Under the pieces are notes generated by a model. That model saw only the letters and a program-made list of their open reading frames with translations. It was not told where the DNA came from and did no database searches. A stretch of DNA of 64,000 nucleotides from the NCBI RefSeq assembly GCF_003439925.1, contig NZ_QQRR01000002.1, positions 620,001 to 684,000 on the forward strand, read 5' to 3'. The translations under genes and the position numbers were made by a program. How positions within the stretch are numbered: position 1 is the first letter of the stretch; every line of letters starts with the position of its first letter. The stretch is from Haloprofundus halophilus. GTDB lineage: Archaea > Halobacteriota > Halobacteria > Halobacteriales > Haloferacaceae. Positions 46,889 to 54,787 of this stretch are shown piece after piece.

Positions 46889-47236
46889 ATGAAAGCGGTG
46901 ACGAAGGACGGGCGCGAGGTAGAGTGCGCCGAGGTCAGAGAGCACGACCACGGGGTGATGTTGTACGACGGCGACGACCGGCAGGTGGGGTACGTCCCGT
47001 ACGACGGTCTCAAGCACGTCGTGCGGACGCGCCTGCCGGTGAGTTCGAGCAGTCTGCGGAGCGTCGGCTACGACGAGGAGGCCGGCGCGCTCGAACTGGC
47101 GTTTCACAGCGGCGGCGTCTACCGGTACGAGAGCGTTGCCGAGGAGACGTACGAGGAACTGCTCCGCGCGTCCTCTCGCGGACGGTACTTCCACGACAAC
47201 ATCCGAGGTGAGTACGATTACCGTCGGATTCTGTAG
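46889..47236 (+). CDS. KTSC-domain protein
   Basis: 115 residues. The C-terminal ~65 residues (SSLRSVGYDEEAGALELAFHSGGVYRYESV, then YEELLRASSRGRYFHDNIRG) match the KTSC domain, named for a lysyl-tRNA-synthetase-associated motif and of unknown function. The N-terminal half (GREVECAEVREHDHGVMLYDGDDRQVGYVPY) is a small beta-rich extension common in haloarchaea. Confidence 0.78.
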   Translation: MKAVTKDGREVECAEVREHDHGVMLYDGDDRQVGYVPYDGLKHVVRTRLPVSSSSLRSVGYDEEAGALELAFHSGGVYRYESVAEETYEELLRASSRGRYFHDNIRGEYDYRRIL

Positions 47237-47276
47237 GTGAGCGGCCTCACGGTCGACTCGTCGCGACCCGGGTCGA

Positions 47277-47501
47277 CTACTTCATCCGCTTGCGGAGGCT
47301 GTCGAGCGTCAGCGCACCCTGTATCGCGTACGAGAGCTTTCGGCTCTTCCGCGCGATGGTCGCGGCACCCAAGAGCAGTCCCGCGCGCTTCTTGTTACCG
47401 CGCTTCCACGCCAGTCCCGCCTGCGCGAGCAGCGACAGGAGGTTGAGTCGGTCGAATCTGCTTCCGCCTCTCTTCCCGTCGGTTGGATTGTCGTCCGACA
47501 T
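47277..47501 (-). CDS. Small basic protein of unknown function
   Basis: 74 residues. After a polar N-terminus, residues ~17-65 are helical and rich in Lys and Ala (LLSLLAQAGLAWKRGNKKRAGLLLGAATIARKSRKLSYAIQG), with no clear membrane span. It is basic, unlike most haloarchaeal proteins. No family recognised; start ATG 47501. Confidence 0.6.
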   Translation of the reverse strand: MSDDNPTDGKRGGSRFDRLNLLSLLAQAGLAWKRGNKKRAGLLLGAATIARKSRKLSYAIQGALTLDSLRKRMK

Positions 47502-47573
47502 ACGACAGGATAGGGCCTCCAGCCACGTAAGCGACGGGGCCGGACGGCGGTCGCCTCCGCGTCTCCGCGGCCC

Positions 47574-48878
47574 TCAGGCGTGCTCCTCTTCGGCGTGCGG
47601 ACCGCGGTTCCGGGCCGCGATGCGGTCCGAGACCCAGTCGACGGCCGGCGTCGCCGTCACGCCGTGGACGACCACGGAGACGAGCACGATACAGCCGACG
47701 AGCGCCCACAGCCTCGACTCCTCGGGGAACGCGGCGCTCTCCATCGCGTACGCGAGGTAGTAGAACGACCCGATACCGCGGATGCCGAAGAACGCGATGG
47801 CGGCGCGCTCGCGCCAGTCGCGGCTGAACCCGAGGAGACCGACGACACCGGCCAGCGGGCGGACGAGCAGGACGACCACCAGTGCGACGGCGACGTCGAC
47901 GAGCGTGAGCGGGTCGAGCAGTCCCGTGACGAGCGCGCCGCCGAACAGCACCATGATGACGGTCATCATCGCTTGTTCGCCCTTCTCGGCGACGCTGTGT
48001 AGCGTGTCGTTGTAGTCGTGGCGACGCTCGACGCCTCGGAGCACCAGCGCCGCGACGAAGACGGCGAGGAAGCCGTACCCGCCGACCAACTCGGTGACGC
48101 CGTAGGCGAGGAGCGTCCCGCCGAGCGCTTCGAGTCCCTCGACGCTCTGGGCGAGTCGCGTCTCGGCGGTGACGCGGAAGACGAGCGTCGCGAGGAGGTA
48201 GCCGACGACTACGCCGCCGAGCAGCCCCACGACGATTCGGTAGGCGACGTCGACGGCGAGCCAGTCGCCGAACCAGTTCTCGGGTGCGAGTCCCTTCGTC
48301 GCCAGCGCGATGGCGAGGTAGGTGAAGGGGAAGGCGAAGCTGTCGTTGAGCCCCGCCTCGGAGGTGAGCGCGAACCGGACTTCGTCGGCCTTTCCCGGTT
48401 GCCCCTCGGCCATCTCTGCCTCGTCGCTCTCGCCGGGCGGTTCGACCTGCACTTCCGAGGCGAGAACGGGGTCGGTCGGCGCGACGACTGCTCCGAGCAG
48501 CGCGGCCGTCGGAATCGCGAAGCCGGCGACGCCCCACCCGAGCAACGCGGCGGCGGCGATGGACAGCGGCATCGTGACGGCGAGCAGTCGCCACGTCGAC
48601 GCCCATCCCCTGAGAGTCGGCGCGCGGTCGAGTTTCAGCCCGGCGCTCATCAGCGCGAGGACGACGCCGAGTTCGGTGAGTTTCTCCGCGACGGTGCCGT
48701 ACGCCAGCGGGTCGGGTGCGGGTAACCCGACCGGAAGCGAGAACACGACCGCACCCAAGACGACGTAGAACATCGGCAGCGATACCGGCCGCTCGGAGAC
48801 GACTCTGGGCATGACGGCGACGCCGAGCAACGCGAGTCCGAGAACGGTGACCGCGACGACGTACGGTTCGACGGCCAT
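47574..48878 (-). CDS. Cation/proton antiporter, CPA1 (NhaP) family
   Basis: 434 residues, about twelve helices. Key motifs are LLGAVVAPTDPVLASEV (the TDP motif of CPA1) and LTSEAGLNDSFAFPFTYL with the ion-binding Asn-Asp pair; later GYGFLAVFVAALVLRG and AFFGIRGIGSFYYLAYA. It exchanges Na+ (or K+) for H+, which matters for haloarchaeal pH and salt balance. A cytoplasmic loop (PPGESDEAEMAEGQPGK) is inserted between helices. Confidence 0.93.
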   Translation of the reverse strand: MAVEPYVVAVTVLGLALLGVAVMPRVVSERPVSLPMFYVVLGAVVFSLPVGLPAPDPLAYGTVAEKLTELGVVLALMSAGLKLDRAPTLRGWASTWRLLAVTMPLSIAAAALLGWGVAGFAIPTAALLGAVVAPTDPVLASEVQVEPPGESDEAEMAEGQPGKADEVRFALTSEAGLNDSFAFPFTYLAIALATKGLAPENWFGDWLAVDVAYRIVVGLLGGVVVGYLLATLVFRVTAETRLAQSVEGLEALGGTLLAYGVTELVGGYGFLAVFVAALVLRGVERRHDYNDTLHSVAEKGEQAMMTVIMVLFGGALVTGLLDPLTLVDVAVALVVVLLVRPLAGVVGLLGFSRDWRERAAIAFFGIRGIGSFYYLAYAMESAAFPEESRLWALVGCIVLVSVVVHGVTATPAVDWVSDRIAARNRGPHAEEEHA

Positions 48879-48993
48879 AGCCCTCCGTACATCGAGCAGG
48901 ACGAAAACAGATGGGGTCGGTCGCTCGAAGGGTGGCGAGTGTCGAAAGGTGCGTCGAAAAGTTCGTCGAAAGGTGCGTCGAAGCCGCCCGCGC

Positions 48994-50133
48994 TCACTCG
49001 CCGCTGACGTCGGCGTCCGTCTCCGGACTCGACCCGAGAGCGTCCATCGTCGTCTCGGGGGACACCGACTCGCCGTGGAGCAGTTCGGCGAAGGCGATAC
49101 GAATCAACTGCAGCGACAGTACCAACACGAGCGGGCCGAGGAACAGTCCGTACCACCCGAACAGCATCGTCCCCATGATGTACGAGAACATCACGAGGCC
49201 GGTGTGGATCTTCCGCCCGGAGATGTACGGCCGGAGGACGGTCTGCGGGAGGATGTCGAGAAGCAGAAACGAGACGACGAGGAGGCCGAGCGGGTAGACG
49301 ACGAGGTTGCCTGACGCCTGAAACGCCCGGACGAGAAGCGCCAACACGAGCGGGATGTAGACGAGCTTGCCGACGACGATGGGAACGAGCGTCGCGAGCC
49401 CGGTCAGGAGCGCGAGAAGCGCCGCGAGCGGAATCGTGACCGGGTCCGGTGCGACGAGGTTGTACGCGTAGTAGACGCCCGTCGCCAGCACCGCGACGAC
49501 GAAGATGAGCAGGATGTTGCCGAAGTACAGCGTCTCCAGATCCCTGTCAACGGCGGTCACGTAGCCGTACGCCGCCGTCCCGGGTTCGGCGACGTCCGAG
49601 CGGAACCAGTCGGCGACCTGGTCGCCGTCGCGGAGCAGAAAGTACCCGATGGCGAAGGAGAGCGAGAGGTGGAGCAACCCGTTCGCGGCCGCGCCCAGCA
49701 CGCCGACGCTCGTGGTGAGCATCCCCTGGACCTGTCCGCCGCGGACGGCGTCGACGACCCGTCTCGGCTGGTCGAGCATCGACTGCAACTGCGCTTGGTT
49801 CTGATTCCCCGGGAGCGCTTGCAGCAGCGCCTCCATCTGCCCGCCGGTGACCGAACTGAGTTCGTTGAGTCCGACGACGGCGACGACGGCGACGACGAGA
49901 AACAGCGGTAACAGCGTGAGCAGCAGCGTCGAGATGGCCGCCAGTCCGTCGGACGGCGTCACCGTTCGAACGCGTCGGTACAGCGGGCGCGTCCCGTAGT
50001 ACGCGAACAGACCGAGAACGAGCGTCCCGACGAACGAGTACGCGACGAACGCCAGCATCGCCGCGAGCGCGAGCGTCAGTAACCACCACCCGACGGTAGT
50101 CCGCGAGAGCGACGTGTCGATATCGGCGAACAT
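48994..50133 (-). CDS. AI-2E family transporter
   Basis: 379 residues with about seven to eight helices. The pattern FVGTLVLGLFAYYGTRPLYRRV, LHLSLSFAIGYFLLRDGDQV, ALLALLTGLATLVPIVVGKLVYIP and LGPLVLVLSLQLIRI is typical of the AI-2E/YdiK/PerM family. Some members export autoinducer-2, others act as Na+/H+ antiporters; in archaea the role is open. It follows the same direction as NhaP. Start ATG 50133. Confidence 0.88.
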   Translation of the reverse strand: MFADIDTSLSRTTVGWWLLTLALAAMLAFVAYSFVGTLVLGLFAYYGTRPLYRRVRTVTPSDGLAAISTLLLTLLPLFLVVAVVAVVGLNELSSVTGGQMEALLQALPGNQNQAQLQSMLDQPRRVVDAVRGGQVQGMLTTSVGVLGAAANGLLHLSLSFAIGYFLLRDGDQVADWFRSDVAEPGTAAYGYVTAVDRDLETLYFGNILLIFVVAVLATGVYYAYNLVAPDPVTIPLAALLALLTGLATLVPIVVGKLVYIPLVLALLVRAFQASGNLVVYPLGLLVVSFLLLDILPQTVLRPYISGRKIHTGLVMFSYIMGTMLFGWYGLFLGPLVLVLSLQLIRIAFAELLHGESVSPETTMDALGSSPETDADVSGE

Positions 50134-50205
50134 ACCCCGAATACGACGCCGAGGTTGAAACCGGTGGGGGTGAGATTTTATCCTTTCGCCCCCAACGACG
50201 TCCCG

Positions 50206-51219
50206 ATGGCATCGTTGACGGGCGTCCGCGGCGCGATATACTTCCCGGCGCGCTCGCACAACCACTACCAGTCGTGGGCCGCCTACGACCCGCGGGTCGC
50301 CGCGAACGACCTCGACTACGCGAAACGACTGAACCTCAACGCCGTTCGCGTCGTCCTCAGTTACCACTGGTGGCGGGAGAACCGCCGCGCCTTCGCGGAC
50401 GCGTTCGACGACTTCCTCCTCCGGGCGGAGAACCGCGGTATCCGGGTGCTTCCGGTTCTGTTCGAGAGCATCGGCGAGCAGCCGACGAACGCTCGCCGAC
50501 GGCCGACTGGTGACGCCCCGGCGCTGAAATCGCCCTCGGGGGCGACGGTTCGGCGGCCGTGGCGGTGGGACGGACCCCGGGAGTTCACCCGCTGGGTCGC
50601 GAACCGCTGCACCGACCCCGACGTCGTGCTCGCGCTCGAAATCATGAACGAGCCCGGCGAGTACGAACCGCGGGTGAAGTTCGTCCGCGAGATGCTGCGG
50701 GTCGCGGACCGAGCGGCTCCCGCCGTTCCGCTCACCGTCGGCTGTAAGGACGTCCGACTCAACACGCAGTTTTCGGACCCGGAACTCGACGTCTACCAGT
50801 TCCACATGAACCTGCCGCCGACCGAGCAACGGGCGCGCAGAAAGATTCGAGACGCCGTGACGTTCGCTCGAACGCACGGCAAACCCGTGTGGCTCACCGA
50901 GTGGCAGCGACTCCGACGGAGTCCGCGCTCGAAGCTCCGCCCGGACTACGCCTCGCTCGCGCCGATAATCCGCGAGAGCGCGCTCGACGGCGACTTCTTC
51001 TGGCAACTGATGCTCAAACCGGCGTACATGCGGAAACAGCGTGAGAAGGGTCGCATCAACGGGCTGTTCCACGCCGACGGCGCGGTGTTCTCCGCCGCGG
51101 ACGCGAACGCACTCGCAAAGCTTCCACAGTCGGAGTCACGCGGCGACACCGTCCCCGAGTCGGTCGAGTGGACCGAGCGGCAGAAACCACCGAAGGGGTT
51201 CGACGCGGGCGGCAACTGA
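50206..51219 (+). CDS. Glycoside hydrolase family 5-like (cellulase-fold) protein
   Basis: 337 residues. A TIM-barrel glycosidase: RLNLNAVRVVLSYHWWRENR, RGIRVLPVLFESI, VLALEIMNEPGEYEP with the acid/base Glu, VYQFHMNLPP and KPVWLTEWQRLRR with the nucleophile Glu. It lacks a signal peptide, so an intracellular substrate is likely unless export is unconventional. ATG 50206 follows a TATA-like GATTTTATCC by about 30 bases. Confidence 0.8.
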   Translation: MASLTGVRGAIYFPARSHNHYQSWAAYDPRVAANDLDYAKRLNLNAVRVVLSYHWWRENRRAFADAFDDFLLRAENRGIRVLPVLFESIGEQPTNARRRPTGDAPALKSPSGATVRRPWRWDGPREFTRWVANRCTDPDVVLALEIMNEPGEYEPRVKFVREMLRVADRAAPAVPLTVGCKDVRLNTQFSDPELDVYQFHMNLPPTEQRARRKIRDAVTFARTHGKPVWLTEWQRLRRSPRSKLRPDYASLAPIIRESALDGDFFWQLMLKPAYMRKQREKGRINGLFHADGAVFSAADANALAKLPQSESRGDTVPESVEWTERQKPPKGFDAGGN

Positions 51220-51228
51220 CCGAACCGC

Positions 51229-51633
51229 TCAGTCGTTCTCCTCGAAGTCGAGCGCGACGGAGTTGATACAGAACCGCTTCCCGGTCGGCTGCGGACCGTC
51301 CGAGAAGACGTGACCGAGGTGGCCGTCGCAGTTCGCACAGCGGACCTCGATGCGGCGCATCCCGTGGCTGGTGTCCTCCAGTTTCGTTATCTTCTCCTCG
51401 TCGGCGGCGTAGAAACTCGGCCACCCGCACGAGGAGTCGTACTTCGTCTCCGAGTCGAACAGCACCTCGCCGCAGCCGGCACATTTGTAGACGCCGTCGT
51501 CGTCGCGGTCGACGTGTTCGCCGCTGAACCTGGGTTCGGTGCCGCTCTCGCGGAGGATGTGGTACTGCTCGTCGGTGAGTCGCTCGCGCCACTCGTCGTC
51601 CGATTCGGGGAGGTCTGACTGTTGCTCGCTCAT
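51229..51633 (-). CDS. msrB: Peptide-methionine (R)-S-oxide reductase
   Basis: 134 residues, full length. It repairs R-methionine sulfoxide. Zinc ligands are the two pairs in KCAGCGE and VRCANCDGHLGHVF; the catalytic Cys is in GKRFCINSVALDF (about residue 122). SSCGWPSFY supplies the substrate pocket. It lies 25 bases upstream of the MazG-like gene's end on the same strand, in a probable operon. Confidence 0.95.
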   Translation of the reverse strand: MSEQQSDLPESDDEWRERLTDEQYHILRESGTEPRFSGEHVDRDDDGVYKCAGCGEVLFDSETKYDSSCGWPSFYAADEEKITKLEDTSHGMRRIEVRCANCDGHLGHVFSDGPQPTGKRFCINSVALDFEEND

Positions 51634-51658
51634 GATTTGGAGTAAGGGACGACGCCGG

Positions 51659-52042
51659 TTAGGGGTTCTGCTCGCGGGTCTCGCAGGCACCGGAGGGTTC
51701 GACCCGCTCCAGCACGACACCCGCCTCGAACCCACCGCACGCCTCGCGTTTCTCGCGCCGCAGGCGCTCCAACTCGTCCGCGTCGACGCCCAACTGCCTC
51801 CGAACCGCCGCCACGACTTCGAGCACGTCGGCCAGTTCCTCGGCATCGCGACTTTCGGCGAACTCCTCGGCCTCCTCGACCAACTTCTCGGCGAGTCGTT
51901 CCCGGTACTCCCCGCCCTCGGCGACGTGCGTCACCGGACGTTCGCCGCTCTCGCGGATTATCGCCGGGATGTCGTCGCGGACGAGTTTGTCGTACTGGCG
52001 ACTGGCGTCTTCTCCGCCGGTTTCCTCGCGTTCGTCGCCCAT
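51659..52042 (-). CDS. MazG-like / phosphoribosyl-ATP pyrophosphohydrolase-like protein
   Basis: 127 residues. The opening YDKLVRDDIPAIIRESGE and LAEKLVEEAEEFAESRDAEELADVLEVV show the EExxE...ExxD metal site of all-alpha NTP pyrophosphatases. It is the short group often labelled phosphoribosyl-ATP pyrophosphohydrolase but without a link to his genes here, so nucleotide house-cleaning is a fair guess. The aldo/keto reductase stop is 5 bases upstream, so it is part of one operon. Confidence 0.85.
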   Translation of the reverse strand: MGDEREETGGEDASRQYDKLVRDDIPAIIRESGERPVTHVAEGGEYRERLAEKLVEEAEEFAESRDAEELADVLEVVAAVRRQLGVDADELERLRREKREACGGFEAGVVLERVEPSGACETREQNP

Positions 52043-52046
52043 CGAC

Positions 52047-52841
52047 TCACTCCGGGAACAGCTCTTCCTCGCGTTCTATCGACTCTATCTTCCGTACGTC
52101 CTCGTCGTCCAGTTCGAGGTCGGCGGCCGCGAGGTTCGCCCGCATATGGTCCTCGCCGCTCGCTTTCGGAATCGTGACGACGTTCTCCTTGCCCGCCAGC
52201 CACGCGACGCTCACCGCCGCCTCGTCGGCGTCGTGCTTCTCCGCGATTTCGCTCAGTTCCGGAACGTCGAACACCTTTCCGGCGGAGAGCGGCGAGTACG
52301 CGACGAGATAGTAGTCGTGTTCCTGCGCGTGGGAGACGAGCTCCGGGTCGTAGAACAGCGGGTGCAACTCGGTCTGGTGGGCGAAAAGCGGCGCGTCGAG
52401 CAGGTCGAGCGCCTCGTCGAGTTCCGAGAGCGAGAAGTTGCTCACGCCGACGTGGCGAGTCCGACCCGAGTCGACGAGTTCGTCGAACGCCGCGAGCGTC
52501 CGCTTCGGGTCGTACGCGTCGATGGGTCGGTGGACGTACACGAGGTCCGCGCAGTCGATTTGCAGCCGTTCGAGGCTCTCGGTCGTGCTCGCCAGCGCGT
52601 CGTGGTAGCCGAGTTTGTCGGCCCACACCTTCGTGGCGACGACGACGTCCTCGCGGGGGACGTCGCTCTCGGCGAGCCCCCGGCCGACGACGGCCTCGTT
52701 GTCGTAGATTTGGGCCGTATCGAGGTGGCGATAGCCCATCTCGACTGCGGTTCGGACGCTCTTGACGCCCGACTCGCCGTCGAGGCCCATCGTCCCGAGA
52801 CCGACCGACGGGAGCGTCGTGTTCGCCTCGCGGTCGCTCAC
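52047..52841 (-). CDS. Aldo/keto reductase
   Basis: 264 residues starting with GTG. AKR5-type motifs: YRHLDTAQIYDNEAVVGRGL (Asp, Tyr), VVVATKVW (Lys), LVYVHRP (His), RHVGVSNFSLSELDEAL and VVTIPKASGEDHMRANL (NADPH 2'-phosphate clamp). The start overlaps the stop of the upstream HAD gene by 4 bases (GTGA), so the two are coupled. Substrate unknown. Confidence 0.92.
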   Translation of the reverse strand: MSDREANTTLPSVGLGTMGLDGESGVKSVRTAVEMGYRHLDTAQIYDNEAVVGRGLAESDVPREDVVVATKVWADKLGYHDALASTTESLERLQIDCADLVYVHRPIDAYDPKRTLAAFDELVDSGRTRHVGVSNFSLSELDEALDLLDAPLFAHQTELHPLFYDPELVSHAQEHDYYLVAYSPLSAGKVFDVPELSEIAEKHDADEAAVSVAWLAGKENVVTIPKASGEDHMRANLAAADLELDDEDVRKIESIEREEELFPE

Positions 52842-53548
52842 GCGTCGGCACCTCCCTCGGGGGTCGAACCACCCGGAGCCGGGTCGCGGACCGAGACGCC
52901 GTCGATGTCGAGCAGACCCGCGAGCGTCTCGATCTCGTACGTCGGGTCGACGTCGAGGGGATACTCGGCGCGGTGTTCGCGGCGGATGAACGCCGAGTCG
53001 AGGCCGGCGTTGTGCGCGGCGAGCACGTCGGTGTCGCTGTCGCCGACGAACAGCGCGTGGTCGGCGTCGAGGTCGGCGAGGGCTCTGTCGACGTAGTAGG
53101 TGCTCGGCTTCTTGCGCGTCACGCTCTCGGGGATGGGTTCGCGGCCGTAGGCCGTCTCGAACAGGTCCGTCACTCCGAAGTGCGAGAGGACGAAGTCGAC
53201 CGTCTCCTGCTGGTTCGAGGAGACGATACCGAGCGGGTGGTCGAGCGAGCGCACCGCGTCGAAGTCGTCGTACAGCGCCTTCCGACCGGCGCGAATCTCG
53301 GCCTGCTGGGCGCGGGAGGCGATGCGGTCGCGGGCGGCGAAGAACGTCTCGGCGTCGAAGCCGTACGCGTCGGCGACGCGCGTCAGGCTCTCCGGCGTCA
53401 CGCCGAGGGTCATCGCGTCCACGTGGTCTTCGCGGGGGTCGTCGACGCCGCAGTCGACGAACGCCTCACGGGCCGCGCGTTCGAGCACGGCGAACTCGAC
53501 GAGGTTCACCAGCACGCCGTCGTTGTCGAAGATGATTGCGTCGTACAC
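52838..53548 (-). CDS. HAD-superfamily phosphatase
   Basis: 236 residues. Motif I IIFDNDGVLVN, motif II LGIVSSNQQE, motif III KKPSTYYVDRAL, motif IV ALFVGDSDTDVLAAHNAG. The helical cap between I and II puts it in subclass I, as phosphoglycolate-phosphatase-like enzymes. First gene of an operon running HAD, aldo/keto reductase, MazG-like, MsrB; a housekeeping/damage-repair theme is possible. Confidence 0.87.
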   Translation of the reverse strand: MYDAIIFDNDGVLVNLVEFAVLERAAREAFVDCGVDDPREDHVDAMTLGVTPESLTRVADAYGFDAETFFAARDRIASRAQQAEIRAGRKALYDDFDAVRSLDHPLGIVSSNQQETVDFVLSHFGVTDLFETAYGREPIPESVTRKKPSTYYVDRALADLDADHALFVGDSDTDVLAAHNAGLDSAFIRREHRAEYPLDVDPTYEIETLAGLLDIDGVSVRDPAPGGSTPEGGADA

Positions 53549-53634
53549 TGTCGTGAACTGACGAGCGAGGTGTCAAAAAGCACTCGCCGTTCGGAGGCGA
53601 GACGGGTCGCCGTCGAACTCACCGTCAAACGAAT

Positions 53635-53641
53635 CTTTTAG
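53635..53641 (+). promoter_or_regulatory. TATA box upstream of a mini-ORF and the flavoprotein gene
   Basis: CTTTTAG, centred about 29 bases before the ATG at 53667. This spacing predicts transcription starting at that ATG, not at the GTG of the flavoprotein at 53708. Confidence 0.5.
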
Positions 53642-53666
53642 CGCCTCGCGGCCGACCGTTCTCGCA

Positions 53667-53711
53667 ATGGCGGAGTCCACAACGGTCGACACCGACTGGG
53701 AGGGACGGTGA
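53667..53711 (+). CDS. 14-residue upstream ORF (leader peptide candidate)
   Basis: ATG to TGA encodes MAESTTVDTDWEGR. Its stop overlaps the GTG of the flavoprotein gene as GTGA. With the TATA box 29 bases before the ATG, the mRNA would begin at this ORF, so the main gene would be reached by termination-reinitiation. Confidence 0.4.
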   Translation: MAESTTVDTDWEGR

Positions 53712-54772
53712 CCCGAACCGTCGGTATCGTCGGCGCGGGCGCGGCGGGCGTCGGCGCGGCGTACGCGTTTCGAGATTCCGACGTAGACGTGACGATTTTC
53801 GAGAAGAGCCGCGGCGTCTGCGGCCGCGCGGCGACGCGCCGCCGGAACGACTGTCGGTACGACCACGGCGCGAACTACCTGAAAGACGCCGACGAGCGCA
53901 CCGTCGAACTCGTCGAGGAACTCGGTGACGACGGCCTCGTCGCCTTCGACGACCCGGTGTGGACGTTCGACGCCGACGGGGAGGTGACCGAGTCCGACCG
54001 CGACCCGGAGACGAAGTACACGTGGGAGGACGGAATCACGCAGCTCGCCGAGCGACTGCTCGCGCGGACGGACGCGACGGTCCACCGGGAGACCAGAATC
54101 GAGCGCATCCAGCGGGGGAGCGGCCGCGAACACGTCGACGAGGACGCCAGCGGCGACCGATGGTATCTCGTCGCCGCCGACGGCGAGGCGCACGGTCCGT
54201 TCGACGCGGTGGTGCTGACACCGCCCGCGCCGCAGACCGCCGCGCTCCTCACGGAGACGAAGTGGCACAGCGAACATCTCCCGGCGCTGCGCGAAGTCGT
54301 CGGCGCAGTTCGCTACCGGACGGTCCGCTCGGTGATGTTACACTACCCCTTCGAGGTCGACGTGCCGTACTACGCGCTCGTCAACACCGATAGAGAACAC
54401 GATGTCGGGTGGCTCTCGCGCGAGGAGTGCAAGCGGGGGCACGTCCCCGACGGCGAGAGCCTCCTCGTCGTCCAGATGGCTCCGCACTGGTCCGAGGAGC
54501 ACTACGACGACCCGCTAGAGGAGACCGCCGAGACGGTGGCCGGGAAGGTCGCCGAACTGGTGGGCGACGACCGGCTCGCCGAGTTCGACTGGAGCGACGA
54601 CCAGGGGTGGCGCTACGCGCAACCGAACTCCGGGGCGAACGAGGAGATTCTCCGCCGCGGCGAGGACGACGGCCTCTTCTTCGCTGGCGACTGGGTCGGC
54701 GGCGAGGGGCGCGTCCACCTGGCGCTGTGGAACGGCGTCGAGGTGGGCGAGCGGATTTCGGCGGCGTTCTGA
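53708..54772 (+). CDS. FAD-dependent amine-oxidase/renalase-like protein
   Basis: 354 residues. The dinucleotide-binding motif VGIVGAGAAGVGAAYAF opens the protein, followed by VTIFEKSRGVCGRAATRR and YDHGANYLKDAD, all typical of renalase-like oxidoreductases; the C-terminal FAD motif is LFFAGDWVGGEGRVHLALWNGVEVG. Substrate unknown; renalase-type enzymes oxidise abnormal NAD(P)H isomers. GTG 53708 overlaps the upstream mini-ORF, which affects translation. Confidence 0.88.
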   Translation: MTRTVGIVGAGAAGVGAAYAFRDSDVDVTIFEKSRGVCGRAATRRRNDCRYDHGANYLKDADERTVELVEELGDDGLVAFDDPVWTFDADGEVTESDRDPETKYTWEDGITQLAERLLARTDATVHRETRIERIQRGSGREHVDEDASGDRWYLVAADGEAHGPFDAVVLTPPAPQTAALLTETKWHSEHLPALREVVGAVRYRTVRSVMLHYPFEVDVPYYALVNTDREHDVGWLSREECKRGHVPDGESLLVVQMAPHWSEEHYDDPLEETAETVAGKVAELVGDDRLAEFDWSDDQGWRYAQPNSGANEEILRRGEDDGLFFAGDWVGGEGRVHLALWNGVEVGERISAAF

Positions 54773-54787
54773 GCGGACGCGGCCGGG

